Positions 54,949 to 63,902 of a stretch of DNA of 64,000 bases are shown here, piece by piece. The position numbers and the translations under genes are program-made. The notes under the pieces were generated by a model, which searched no databases, was not told where the DNA came from, and was given only the letters and a program-made list of their open reading frames with translations. The DNA comes from Dinoroseobacter sp049800835 (GTDB taxonomy: Bacteria; Pseudomonadota; Alphaproteobacteria; Rhodobacterales; Rhodobacteraceae): contig NZ_JBNAFU010000013.1 of NCBI RefSeq assembly GCF_049800835.1, forward strand, positions 1-64,000, in the 5' to 3' direction. Position 1 is the first letter of the stretch. Each line of letters begins with the position of its first letter.

Positions 54949-56298
54949 TCAGTCCTCGATCTTGTGGGTGATGATGACCTCCAGCGGGTCGTCATCCTCC
55001 TCGTCCTCCGTGACCTTCTGCTTGCGACGCTTTTTCCAGAGCCACGCGGCGACCCCCATGATCGTGCCCCCCAGGGCAACGATCATGGCGTGAACGGCGG
55101 ACACGTCCTCCGAAACCATCACAAGGCGGCTCCAGAGCGAGATTTCGACCGGAATCTCCTCCCTGAAGACATGAATCTGCACCGGGGGCAGGTCGTCGGT
55201 CCCTTTCGAAATCAGCGCCTGCACATCCAGCGTCAGCACCCGGGTTTCGCCAAAGGCGGTCGGCTTGACGGTCCACACCCATTTGACCGACCGGTCAGGC
55301 AACACCGTGCGCAACTGCGGCCCCGAAGGTGAGATGTCGAAGTCCAGACCGCTCAACTCCGCCTGCATGCGCGTGGAAAACTGCACATCCTCAACAACCC
55401 GCGTGCGCCCCGCGAGTTCGGGTGAAAGACCAATCGCCTCCGCCTGCTCTTGCGGGCCCGCCGTGTCCGGCAAGGCGCCGAGGTTTCCGACCTCGTCCGG
55501 GGCCAGCACCAGTTCCACCAGAACCTCCTGCCCGAAGGTCATTGTATCGGGCCGGTTGAAGGCCAGGTCGGCATCTTTCAGCTGCGAGATCAGCGTTGCG
55601 CCTTCGGGCGTGTCCTCCGCCCGCGGCGGGGGGCAGGTCACGAACATCTCCATCTCGACGCCGCCAATCGTGTAGGTCTCCTTGCAACCGCCAAGCGTCA
55701 CCGAGCGGGTGTTTGCGATGTCCGAAAGCTCCGAGGTGAGACCGCCCGCCTCTGGCGTGGGCTCTGGCGGCACCGGAATTCCGGTGACCGCGACGCCCAG
55801 TTCGACAAGGGATTCGTAGACCCCGATTTGCGCTGCCTGTTCCGCGGTCGGTTGCAACGTGATCGGCACGCGCACCAGACCGTTGAACAGACTGGGCCCG
55901 GCGCCCGAAACTTCGAACGCGCCAAGCGTGACCTTGTGCGCAATGACCTGAAACCCTTGAGCGCCCATGGCCGGGGCCACAAGGGCGAAGACGTCGATGG
56001 TGTCGCCCGGACGGAGTTGCCCTGCCAGATCAATCGGAACGTGCGCCATGAACAGCTTGCCTTGCGCGGCCGTTCCGCCGCCGGCGTATTGCGCCGTTTG
56101 GCCCAAATTCGGGTTCACTGGCGCGACCGACCCACCGGTTGCGCCGATCCTGCCGTCATTCAGACCGCTGAGTTCGGAGTTCAGGTCGTCGAAGCGGCTC
56201 TCGGCAAGCTGGCGTCCAGACGGGATCAACACCGCACCAAGGGCAACGGCGACGACGAGAAGGATCAAACCAACCGCGAATGCCTTAACAGCACGCAT
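54949..56298 (-). CDS. Unknown membrane protein with CpaB/RcpC-like periplasmic part
   Basis: A 449-residue protein with an N-terminal transmembrane helix (residues 4-26) and a second one near 408-424, followed by a basic then very acidic cytoplasmic tail (KKRRKQK, then EDEEDDD). The periplasmic part contains AHVPIDLAGQLRPGDTIDVFALV and VRVPITLQPTAEQAAQIG, reminiscent of the CpaB/RcpC (SAF) fold. A second region has WVWTVKPTAFGETRVLTLDV. ATG 56298 is preferred over 56343. It is divergent from another unknown membrane protein at 56568. No Tad genes are adjacent. Confidence 0.7.
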   Translation of the reverse strand: MRAVKAFAVGLILLVVAVALGAVLIPSGRQLAESRFDDLNSELSGLNDGRIGATGGSVAPVNPNLGQTAQYAGGGTAAQGKLFMAHVPIDLAGQLRPGDTIDVFALVAPAMGAQGFQVIAHKVTLGAFEVSGAGPSLFNGLVRVPITLQPTAEQAAQIGVYESLVELGVAVTGIPVPPEPTPEAGGLTSELSDIANTRSVTLGGCKETYTIGGVEMEMFVTCPPPRAEDTPEGATLISQLKDADLAFNRPDTMTFGQEVLVELVLAPDEVGNLGALPDTAGPQEQAEAIGLSPELAGRTRVVEDVQFSTRMQAELSGLDFDISPSGPQLRTVLPDRSVKWVWTVKPTAFGETRVLTLDVQALISKGTDDLPPVQIHVFREEIPVEISLWSRLVMVSEDVSAVHAMIVALGGTIMGVAAWLWKKRRKQKVTEDEEDDDPLEVIITHKIED

Positions 56299-56416
56299 GA
56301 GTGTATCCAAAATCCTGAAGCAATACGGTTTAGTGAACAACAAGGACCACAGAATCTCAAGTCTACGGTCGTTGCGTGATCCGCCCGTTAGAGGTGCACC
56401 CGACGCCTGTTGGTAA

Positions 56417-56443
56417 ATGATGCCTGACCCGATGAGGCATCAT
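56417..56443. promoter_or_regulatory. 9-bp inverted repeat between the two unknown membrane genes
   Basis: ATGATGCCT-N9-AGGCATCAT, a perfect dyad in the 269-bp divergent intergenic region. It could be an operator shared by both genes or an RNA hairpin. Confidence 0.55.
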
Positions 56444-56567
56444 GTGCTGCCGCCGCCAGATCTCTGAGCGGAAAAGACAACACTTGATTTCTCGGGCCGG
56501 GCGCAGACTACTTGGAGCGCCCCGCACGCGGGAACTTATCTATGTCATTCGTTTCACAGGTTAAGAC

Positions 56568-57701
56568 ATGCAGTCACCGAGCCAGCTTATCACCACCCAT
56601 GCCGACGATCTGAAAGCCCAGGAGGCAGAGGCAGGGACATGGTGGCGGCGCGCCTTGATCGGCGGAACGGGTTTGATCCTGATCGCGGCTATCGGGGGTG
56701 CGACCGGCTTGAACGATATCGTGGTTAGCCTGGCCTTTATCCTTGGCGCAGGGACCATCTTTTTCTTCATGCGAAAACGGGACGAGGCCCAGGACCTGGC
56801 GGCGGAACGTCTGGAATTTGACAGGCCGGAACTCTACGGGCTTCTGGGCCAGCAGGATGAAGAGGTCGACGAACAGAATGAAAGACTGCGCCACCTGAGC
56901 CGCGAGATCGTGTCCCTCAAGCGAATGCGGATGGTGCGCAACCGGGCCAGGTATTCAGAAGTGACGGGCATCCTGATCGGGTCCATTGCCGTGACTTTCC
57001 TGGTCTGGTTCGGCTTTTCGCTCGAAGACTTCCTGAGCATCTACCATGGCGATACCGACCACAGCGAGGACTACATTGAAGCCTACGAGGCCGAGGTCGT
57101 CTCCATCGGGCTCGTTGGTTTGGTCCTGTTCGGTTGGGCCATCACCCGGTTCCGGTCGGCGCGCAGTGCGCGACGGGAACATGACAGGCTGGAGCTTGAA
57201 CACGATGTCATCCCGGTGGAGGCAAAGGCGGATATCTCGCGCGCGCGGAAACTCCTGCTGACCAACCAGCGCAACCTGAGCAGCTATTACGCCATCAACC
57301 GCTTCAACAGCCGCGTGACGATAGCCGTGGCGATCCTGTGCGTGGTCGCCGGGATCGGGATCACGGTCTGGACCATCCAGGCAATTATCGGGACGAACGT
57401 GACCGAAGAAGGCTCCAAACTCATGGTTGCGGCGGTCGGGGCTGCGAATGCCATCATGATCAACGTGGTCGCGGCCATTGTGCTGCGAATTCAGGCGACG
57501 ATCTCGTCCAACGTGAATGCCTTCCACGACCGGCTGGTGCGCAGCCATGATATCTTTTTGGCGAATGTCATCGCGGCGGAGATTGACGACGATGTCGTCC
57601 GGCGCGAGACCCTGGCCTCAATCTCAAAGGCGATTGGCCTGCGGGGGACGTCCTCCAACGCTGGCAAGAGCAGCAATGGGGCGGACAAACCCAAGAAGTA
57701 G
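56568..57701 (+). CDS. Unknown six-TM membrane protein with helical cytoplasmic segments
   Basis: A 377-residue protein. Predicted transmembrane helices are near 28-46, 49-66, 129-150, 173-192, 250-272 and 285-306. Coiled-coil-like polar helices lie near 80-120 and 200-245. The C-terminal part (NLSSYYAINRFNSRV ... NAFHDRLVRSHDIFLANVIA) is reminiscent of the two-TM module found next to TRADD-N domains in bacterial conflict proteins, but I cannot confirm it. It shares a divergent control region with the gene at 54949. Function unknown. Confidence 0.65.
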   Translation: MQSPSQLITTHADDLKAQEAEAGTWWRRALIGGTGLILIAAIGGATGLNDIVVSLAFILGAGTIFFFMRKRDEAQDLAAERLEFDRPELYGLLGQQDEEVDEQNERLRHLSREIVSLKRMRMVRNRARYSEVTGILIGSIAVTFLVWFGFSLEDFLSIYHGDTDHSEDYIEAYEAEVVSIGLVGLVLFGWAITRFRSARSARREHDRLELEHDVIPVEAKADISRARKLLLTNQRNLSSYYAINRFNSRVTIAVAILCVVAGIGITVWTIQAIIGTNVTEEGSKLMVAAVGAANAIMINVVAAIVLRIQATISSNVNAFHDRLVRSHDIFLANVIAAEIDDDVVRRETLASISKAIGLRGTSSNAGKSSNGADKPKK

Positions 57702-57750
57702 CCCGAAGGCAGTCACGGCTTCGCAGGCGTGCCGGTCAGGTCGAACCCGC

Positions 57751-58605
57751 TCAGACCGCCTTGGCGCGGCTTTCGTCGAGGTAGATCTCGCGTAGACGGG
57801 TGGCGACGGGACCGGGTTTTCCATCGCCCACCTGGGCACCATCCACCTCGACCACCGGCATGACAAAGGTCGAGGCGGACGTGATGAAAGCCTCCTGCGC
57901 GTTCTGGGCTTCTTCTATCGTGAAGGGGCGTTCCTCGACCTTCATCTGGGCTTCGCGCGCGAACCGCAGGACGGCGGCCCGCGTGATCCCGTGCAGGATT
58001 TCCGTGCCGAGATGACGGGTCACGATGGTACCGTCCCTCGTCACGATATAAGCGTTGTTGGAGGTGCCTTCGGTAACGGCCCCATCTTCGACCATCCACG
58101 CGTCCTCGACGCCAGCGGCCTTGGCCATCATCTTGCCCATAGAAGGGTAGAGCAACTGGACCGTCTTGATATCGCGGCGGCCCCAGCGCGCATCGGGGAT
58201 GGAAATCACGCGGATGCCAGTCTGGACCACGGGCGTGTCGGCGATGGATTTCGACTGGGTGAACAGCACGAGGGAGGGTTTGACCTCCGCCGGATAGGCG
58301 AAATCGCGATCTGCCGCGCCGCGCGTGACCTGTAGGTATACCATGCCTTCGGTCACCTCGTTACGGGCCACGAGTTCGCGATGGATCTCCAGCAACTCGT
58401 CCATGGTCACGGGCGCGGGCATTTCCAGTTCCGACAAGGACCGTTCCAGCCGCTTGGCATGGCCTTCGAAGTCGATCAGCTTGCCTTCGAGGACGGACGT
58501 GACCTCGTAGACGCCATCGGCAAACAGGAAGCCCCGGTCGAACACGGAGATCTTCGCCTCCTCTTCGGGCACATACTCTCCGTTGACGTAAACGATGCGG
58601 CTCAT
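57751..58605 (-). CDS. dat: D-amino-acid transaminase
   Basis: A 284-residue class IV PLP aminotransferase. The catalytic lysine lies in RRDIKTVQLLYPS, and PLP motifs are FDRGFLFADGVYE, EGTSNNAYIV and SASTFVMPVVEVDG. The family converts D-alanine and 2-oxoglutarate to pyruvate and D-glutamate. CGGAGGA precedes the ATG. It is divergent from a D-Ala-D-Ala dipeptidase gene, supporting D-amino-acid turnover. Confidence 0.88.
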   Translation of the reverse strand: MSRIVYVNGEYVPEEEAKISVFDRGFLFADGVYEVTSVLEGKLIDFEGHAKRLERSLSELEMPAPVTMDELLEIHRELVARNEVTEGMVYLQVTRGAADRDFAYPAEVKPSLVLFTQSKSIADTPVVQTGIRVISIPDARWGRRDIKTVQLLYPSMGKMMAKAAGVEDAWMVEDGAVTEGTSNNAYIVTRDGTIVTRHLGTEILHGITRAAVLRFAREAQMKVEERPFTIEEAQNAQEAFITSASTFVMPVVEVDGAQVGDGKPGPVATRLREIYLDESRAKAV

Positions 58606-58741
58606 GGGGCGGTCCTCCGATCTGGTTGGGGCGATATGGCGGCGCACGAGCGATCGGGTCAAGCGCCATGTTGCATCTCGCGGGGACGCGCCGCAGGGTG
58701 GTGGGATGGACGGAGCACTTTCCTGGGACGCAGTGGTACAT

Positions 58742-59512
58742 ATGCGGGAAACGCCAATTGCGGTGGCGGTCGCACAGGCCGACGCGCGCAAGGGCGACTA
58801 CCGGGCGCACCCCGTGGATCTGAACGGCCCCGCACAGGCGGAGCCGCTGGTTGAAGTCACCGGCCTGGGGATCGCAGGGGCCAACCACTATTACCGCGCA
58901 GACAATCCGCCCTACTACGCGCAAATCGCGGGCAGCGTTGAGGGACTTTGGCTGCGCGCGGGTGTTGCCGAGCGCCTGGCGCGCGTGCAGGCGCGGATAG
59001 CCGGGTTGGGCCTGTCTTTATGGGTCTATGACGCGTGGCGACCGGTGGCGGTTCAGAACACTTTCCATGACCGGTGGATGCCGGACTACCTGCGGCGTAC
59101 GCGCGGGCTGGAAGGCGAAGCCCTGTGGGCCGAGGTTGGGCGATACTGGGCGCGCGGCGCACAGGACGGGGTGATTGATCCGCTGTCTCCACCGCCACAC
59201 GCAACCGGGGGTGCGGTCGATCTGACCCTGCGCGATCGGTTCGGAGCCCCGCTGCACATGGGTGCGATTTTCGACGATGTGACAGCGGTTTCCAACACCG
59301 CGCATTTCGAGACCGCGCCGAAGGATGCGAGTTTTTCCGATCTGGAGGCGCGTGCGAACCGGCGGTTGCTGTTTCATCTTATGAGCGCCGAGGGGTTGGT
59401 GAACAACCCGACAGAGTGGTGGCATTTCAGCTATGGTGACCAGATGTGGGCGCGGATCACCGGCGCAGAAGCTGCCGTCTATGGGCCCGCACACCCGGGC
59501 GCGGCCACCTGA
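58742..59512 (+). CDS. D-alanyl-D-alanine dipeptidase (VanX/DdpX family)
   Basis: A 256-residue M15D metallopeptidase that cleaves D-Ala-D-Ala from wall turnover. Zinc ligands are visible in PPHATGGAVDLTL (HxxGxAxD) and EWWHFSYG (ExxH), with WVYDAWRPVAVQ upstream. Two in-frame starts are possible: 58706 (with AGGGTGG) or 58742. No vancomycin-resistance genes are present. It is divergent from the transaminase that would use the released D-Ala. Confidence 0.87.
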   Translation: MRETPIAVAVAQADARKGDYRAHPVDLNGPAQAEPLVEVTGLGIAGANHYYRADNPPYYAQIAGSVEGLWLRAGVAERLARVQARIAGLGLSLWVYDAWRPVAVQNTFHDRWMPDYLRRTRGLEGEALWAEVGRYWARGAQDGVIDPLSPPPHATGGAVDLTLRDRFGAPLHMGAIFDDVTAVSNTAHFETAPKDASFSDLEARANRRLLFHLMSAEGLVNNPTEWWHFSYGDQMWARITGAEAAVYGPAHPGAAT

Positions 59513-59523
59513 ACACAACGCAT

Positions 59524-59547
59524 AATGGCGCCCGCGGGGGCGCCATT
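59524..59547. other. Strong hairpin in the convergent gap after the dipeptidase gene
   Basis: A perfect 9-bp stem AATGGCGCC / GGCGCCATT with a 6-nt loop, not followed by a T-run on either strand. It probably stabilises 3' ends or terminates weakly. Confidence 0.5.
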
Positions 59548-59580
59548 GCACGGCAAGCCGAAAAAAACCGGGCCTGGTTG

Positions 59581-60126
59581 TTATTGACGAACGATGCCGA
59601 TGGCCATGCTTTCGGAGAACGTCAGGGCCACCTTGTCGCCCGGAGAGAGGTTTGCCGCAAAGGCGCGCCCGTCTTCTGTTTCGACGACAGCCGAGCGCAA
59701 ATGTCCGTCGGAGTCGCGCAGTGTCGCAACGAAGGTCTCGGCATCGTAGGACACGAGTTCCAGAACACGCGTGACCGCAACGACATCAACCGCCCCGGGT
59801 TTCTCGCCCTCGACTGCCGATCCCTCGAGTGCGGCAACGGAGTCGTTCTCGCCTGGCTGCGCCATCCGCGCGACGAGGCCGAGGCTGTAGACCGCGCGGA
59901 CGGTATCTCCGACGGCGATCTGGTCGAAATTCCTGACTTCGGGGCCAGCGACGATGACCTGGGTCGCGCCGTTTTCCGGGTCACGCAGGGTGATTTCGCG
60001 TGTATCCGCGTCGATTGCAGCGACCGTTGCATCAATTTCAACGGTGAGATTGCGTTCGGCGGTCTGGGCCGCGGCAAGGGATGGCAGCAGCCAGAGCAGA
60101 CAGGCGAGTATTCTGAGAAGAGTCAT
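59581..60126 (-). CDS. Periplasmic protein of unknown function
   Basis: A 181-residue protein with a signal peptide (MTLLRILACLLWLLPSLAAA-QTAE). The mature part is beta-rich, with repeated segments like TREITLRDPENGATQVIVAGPEVRNFDQIAVGDTVRAVY and FVATLRDSDGHLRSAV, suggesting an OB-like or copper-binding-free beta barrel. No domain recognised. It is adjacent to the YbaY-META gene and probably expressed with it. Confidence 0.65.
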   Translation of the reverse strand: MTLLRILACLLWLLPSLAAAQTAERNLTVEIDATVAAIDADTREITLRDPENGATQVIVAGPEVRNFDQIAVGDTVRAVYSLGLVARMAQPGENDSVAALEGSAVEGEKPGAVDVVAVTRVLELVSYDAETFVATLRDSDGHLRSAVVETEDGRAFAANLSPGDKVALTFSESMAIGIVRQ

Positions 60127-60214
60127 GGGTGATGTGTCCTATGTGAGAGTGTGCACGACGTTCAGATGCCCCAAGTCGGAGCACGGGCGCAACCCGGTGC
60201 CCGGACCGGGCCTC

Positions 60215-60979
60215 TCAGCCGCGTTGCTCTCGGAACCGCAGCGTCGCGTCTCCAGCGTCATCGGTCAGAACAAGGAACTCACCGGTGCGCGCGTATCCTG
60301 TGCTGGCTTCAAGCGCACGGATCATGTCGTCATCCAGCTTCATACGGTCCGGAGGGCAGGCCATGCGTGTCCCTGCAAGCGGCCCGGACAAGCTGAACGC
60401 CCCGTTGGCCACGGTCACTTTGCCCCGAAACCGGTTACAGCCCCCGTAAAGGCCAAGCCCGCCTTCTGCGTCGATGGTCATGGTCGGAGGATCATCCACG
60501 TCCTTGACCTGACCGCCAATCTCGACCACCTGCCACGCCAGTCCGACCACACCGTCACCGGGGGTGGCAGCATCAGCGCCATGCGACATCTTTTGCAGAA
60601 CAATCTCGATCTCTGACGGGGCGTCGCGGGTCAGGACCGGATAGGCGGTTGTGGTCCGAAAGATAACCTCTCGCCGGGAGGTAATCTGCGCCGCCACCGT
60701 GTAGGTGTGGCGATCATCGATCAGGTCCGGATCATAGGACAGGCTGACTTCGAATGGCACCTTGTCCATCCGGAACCGTTGCTGGCTCAGCTGGACGGCG
60801 GCGACATCCATCAGGGAGGTATCCAGAAGTGAAACGCTGAGTTCCGCATCCGGTGGCAGGGCGATCCGTTCCAGGTAAGTCACGGTCACGCTGAGGTTCC
60901 GCTCGTCAGCCTGCATGGGTGCGGCAAGCCCAAGGCCGGCTAGACAGGCTGCGATCAGGGTGCGCGGCAGGAGTGTCAA
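60215..60979 (-). CDS. Periplasmic YbaY-META two-domain protein
   Basis: A 254-residue exported protein. A signal peptide of about 24 residues (not a lipobox) is followed by a YbaY-like beta-sandwich (RNLSVTVTYLERIALPPDAELSVSLLD, about 26-130) and a META/HslJ-like domain (WQVVEIGG ... GGLGLYGGCNRFRGK ... LAGTRMACP, about 148-250). The start is TTG with a good GGAGGA site. Envelope stress is the usual theme for both domains; a role here is not shown. Confidence 0.8.
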   Translation of the reverse strand: MTLLPRTLIAACLAGLGLAAPMQADERNLSVTVTYLERIALPPDAELSVSLLDTSLMDVAAVQLSQQRFRMDKVPFEVSLSYDPDLIDDRHTYTVAAQITSRREVIFRTTTAYPVLTRDAPSEIEIVLQKMSHGADAATPGDGVVGLAWQVVEIGGQVKDVDDPPTMTIDAEGGLGLYGGCNRFRGKVTVANGAFSLSGPLAGTRMACPPDRMKLDDDMIRALEASTGYARTGEFLVLTDDAGDATLRFREQRG

Positions 60980-61009
60980 GGCGTCCTCCGGGTTGGTGCG
61001 TCACGGCCG

Positions 61010-61972
61010 TCAGGCGGCAAGGCCCTTGGAGCCCATCGAGAGGAATTTCGTGCGCCGATCCCGAACAAGCTGTGCCGGGTCACGCCCGACCAGATCAGCA
61101 AGCATACCAGAAACCGCGCGCCCGACATTGGCGATGGCCTCGTCCTTGTGGCGTTGCGCGCCGCCGACGGGTTCCGAGATGATCCGGTCGATGACGCCAA
61201 GCGTCATCAGGTCCTGCGCCGTCAGGCGCAGCGCTTCGGCGGCTTCCTTCATTTTCTCGGCATCCTTCCACAGGATGGAGGCGCAACCCTCGGGCGAAAT
61301 GACCGAATAGATCGAGTGCTCCAACATGGCGAGCCGGTTTGCGGTGGCAAACGCGACGGCCCCGCCGGAGCCGCCCTCGCCGATGATCACAGAGATGAGC
61401 GGAACGCGCAGTTGCAGGCACTTTTCCGTGGACCGCGCGATGGCCTCCGATTGTCCGCGTTCTTCGGCGCCCTTGCCGGGATATGCGCCGGGCGTATCTA
61501 CCAGCGTGATGACAGGCAAACCGAAGCGATCGGCAATATCCATAAGGCGGATCGCCTTGCGATACCCCTCGGGGCGGGCCATGCCGAAGTTGCGTTCGAT
61601 GCGCGACTTGGTGTCATTGCCCTTTTCGTGGCCGATCACGACCACCGGTGTGTCGTCGAACCGGGCCAGACCCCCCATCACCGCATGGTCATCGGCAAAG
61701 TTTCGATCGCCTGCCAGCGGCGTATACTCGGTGAACAGCTCGTCAATGTAGTCTTTGCAATGGGGCCGGTCCGGATGCCGTGCGACCTGGCATTTCTGCC
61801 ATGGCGTCAGATCCTCGTAGAGATCGACGAGCAGCTTGGCCGCTTTCTCGTCAAGCGCCGTGACCTCTTTGTCGATATCCATCTTTTCGGAGGTGTTGGC
61901 GAGCGCGCGGAGTTCCTCCGCCTTGCCTTCGATCTCTGCCAGCGGTTTTTCGAATTCGAGGTAGTTCTGCAT
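61010..61972 (-). CDS. accA: Acetyl-CoA carboxylase carboxyltransferase subunit alpha
   Basis: A 320-residue subunit that with AccD transfers carboxyl from biotin to acetyl-CoA, the first step of fatty acid synthesis. Family motifs are MQNYLEFEKPLAEIEGK at the start, PVVVIGHEKGNDTKSRIERNFGMA and GEGGSGGAVAFATANRLAM. It is single here; accD and other acc genes are elsewhere. Confidence 0.96.
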   Translation of the reverse strand: MQNYLEFEKPLAEIEGKAEELRALANTSEKMDIDKEVTALDEKAAKLLVDLYEDLTPWQKCQVARHPDRPHCKDYIDELFTEYTPLAGDRNFADDHAVMGGLARFDDTPVVVIGHEKGNDTKSRIERNFGMARPEGYRKAIRLMDIADRFGLPVITLVDTPGAYPGKGAEERGQSEAIARSTEKCLQLRVPLISVIIGEGGSGGAVAFATANRLAMLEHSIYSVISPEGCASILWKDAEKMKEAAEALRLTAQDLMTLGVIDRIISEPVGGAQRHKDEAIANVGRAVSGMLADLVGRDPAQLVRDRRTKFLSMGSKGLAA

Positions 61973-62064
61973 AGCGCCGTGCTCCGGGTCGTTGCCCGCC
62001 TATATGGCCGCGTGCAGCAGGTGATGCAACCGCTGCGAAAAGAACCGGTACTGCGCGAAAGGCC

Positions 62065-62140
62065 TGGCAGGGGCTGAGGGACTCGAACCCACGACCCTCG
62101 GTTTTGGAGACCGATGCTCTACCAACTGAGCTAAACCCCT
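62065..62140 (-). tRNA. tRNA-Trp (CCA)
   Basis: A 76-nt cloverleaf starting AGGGGTTTAGCTC with encoded CCA and anticodon CCA in the loop CTCCAAA. It lies between accA and a methyltransferase-like gene. Confidence 0.95.
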
Positions 62141-62259
62141 AAGGCCAAGCGGAGGGGTATGGCGGATCGCGTGGGAAATCAAGGGCGCTTTTCACCCTTT
62201 TGCCGGGGCAGTGCCTTGCAACTGCCGCCTCGGCGGACGATCTTGCGGAGATGCATCCG

Positions 62260-63111
62260 ATGCCACTGCATATCCAAGACCCCGAAGTGCTTCTGGCCGC
62301 GGCGCCCTGGAACCTCGATGCGACGCGCCTTGCCGAGGCACCGATCGACGTGCCGACGATGCTCGCCCCCGAGGAGCGCCGCTTCTACCACTGGGTCGGG
62401 GAGGAATGGGCGCGGGACGCCGGTGCCATCGTCGAGCTTGGGGCGTTTGCCGGTGGCGGCACGGCGCGTCTGGCCGCCGGGGTGGCGGCGCGTGGCGGCA
62501 CGCAGAAAGTCCACGCCTATGACAGGTTTGGCGCGAATGAACAGGCAAAGCGGCGGTTGCTTTACCCGGCCGGGGTCGCGCCCTTCGAAGGCGAAGACAT
62601 TCTCGGGGTTGCGCAGGGCTTTCTGGCCCCATGGGCCGACCGGGTCGAACTGCATCCCGGCGAGATCGAAGAGCTTGGCTGGCAGGGTGACGATATCGAG
62701 GTGCTGGTTGTGGATGCAGGCAAGAAGGCGACCACCCTCGACCAGATCGCGCGGCAGTTCTACGGCGCGCTGATCCCCGGGCGCAGCCTGCTGATCCAGC
62801 AGGATTTCCTGCACTGGAAGCAACCATGGCTGACGGCGCAAATGTCGTTGCTGGGCGATTGCCTGCGACCGGTCGGTTTTGCCCGAGACCATACGGTCGC
62901 TTTTCTGTGCACGGCTCAGATCACCCCCACAAGGCTGCAAGCTGCGCGACTTGTCGGGTTGAGCGACGAAACGCTGATCGCGCATATCGAGCGCATGCGG
63001 GACGCGTTGGCCGACTGGGGATTTTCGGACCGGTTTGACCGCAGCATTGCGGCGTTGATCGCCTCCCCCAACGTTCGGACGGCGTGGCAAATGCGCAAAC
63101 CGCGCGGCTAG
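62260..63111 (+). CDS. Class I SAM methyltransferase-like protein
   Basis: A 283-residue protein with the Rossmann motif IVELGAFAGGGTARLAAG near residue 54, like macrocin-O-methyltransferase or CmcI-type enzymes. An acidic loop (EVLVVDAGKKATTLDQ) fits motif II. ATG 62260 is preferred because GCGGAG stands 9 nt before it; ATG 62251 is closer to that site. It is convergent with the FkbM gene, sharing CTAG. The substrate cannot be told. Confidence 0.7.
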   Translation: MPLHIQDPEVLLAAAPWNLDATRLAEAPIDVPTMLAPEERRFYHWVGEEWARDAGAIVELGAFAGGGTARLAAGVAARGGTQKVHAYDRFGANEQAKRRLLYPAGVAPFEGEDILGVAQGFLAPWADRVELHPGEIEELGWQGDDIEVLVVDAGKKATTLDQIARQFYGALIPGRSLLIQQDFLHWKQPWLTAQMSLLGDCLRPVGFARDHTVAFLCTAQITPTRLQAARLVGLSDETLIAHIERMRDALADWGFSDRFDRSIAALIASPNVRTAWQMRKPRG

Positions 63112-63782
63112 CTCGGGTCCGCGCGGCAATAGACGTGTTTGACCGCTGTGCCGATATCCGGCACCCGGACGAAGCCCTGTTTTGCAAGCCCTTCAAGCAA
63201 GGCAGCTGTCTTTTCCGCGCCGAACCGCTTGGGGTGCAGTTCGATGATGATCGCCCGCACCGTGTCCAGATGGGCACCAGGCAACACGTCATACTCACCG
63301 CCCTCGATATCGCACGACAGCACGGTTGGCTTGAACTCAGCCATCAGCGCATTGATCCCGAGGGTTGGCACCGTCACCTTCTCCGCCGCCGCGTCGTTCT
63401 TGCCGAAGACGGAGGAATTCCAGTTCCGCGGGCGGACATAGAACGGTGCAGCGCCGGTCGCCTCTCCGCCAATGACAAGGCCGTGGCGCAAATCGACGGT
63501 GACTTCGTTGAGGGCGTAGGTTGTGCGCAAATGAGGCAGAATGCGCGGGCTTGCTTCCACCGCCATGACCGCGCGCACCCCCCTTGTGCGCGCCGCAAAG
63601 GTCGATGTCAGACCGTGACAGGCCCCAAGGTCCAGCACCCGGTCCCCGGCGCGTAACTGTGAATTCAGGCCTGCGATCTCGAAATGCTCATACCGGCCAC
63701 TCCGGAACTGTTCCGCAATGAAAGGGTCCACGACGTTCGGAGTGATGGGAAGGCGCACACCATGCAGCTCTACGATTTCCAT
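63108..63782 (-). CDS. FkbM family methyltransferase
   Basis: A 224-residue SAM-dependent methyltransferase with motif I VLDLGACHGLTSTFAART and the FkbM-type block LSCDIEGGEYDVLPGA. The family O-methylates sugars or polyketides. ATG 63782 is chosen; ATG 63818 would add 12 residues. Its stop overlaps that of the preceding gene by the four bases CTAG, so the genes are convergent. Confidence 0.82.
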   Translation of the reverse strand: MEIVELHGVRLPITPNVVDPFIAEQFRSGRYEHFEIAGLNSQLRAGDRVLDLGACHGLTSTFAARTRGVRAVMAVEASPRILPHLRTTYALNEVTVDLRHGLVIGGEATGAAPFYVRPRNWNSSVFGKNDAAAEKVTVPTLGINALMAEFKPTVLSCDIEGGEYDVLPGAHLDTVRAIIIELHPKRFGAEKTAALLEGLAKQGFVRVPDIGTAVKHVYCRADPS

Positions 63783-63902
63783 GTCAGCGTTTTCTTTCGC
63801 GGCTCCGGCACAACGCATGAGTGACCTATTTGGGCCTGCCCGAAAAGAGCCTATTCCATGCAAGTCGCGTGGATCGGGGGCCGATGCGCCCCGGCCTTCA
63901 GC

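Noticed and set aside
54949..56298. Naming the protein CpaB of a Tad pilus
   Set aside because: Only part of the sequence resembles CpaB/RcpC, a second C-terminal TM helix is atypical, and no tad genes are adjacent.
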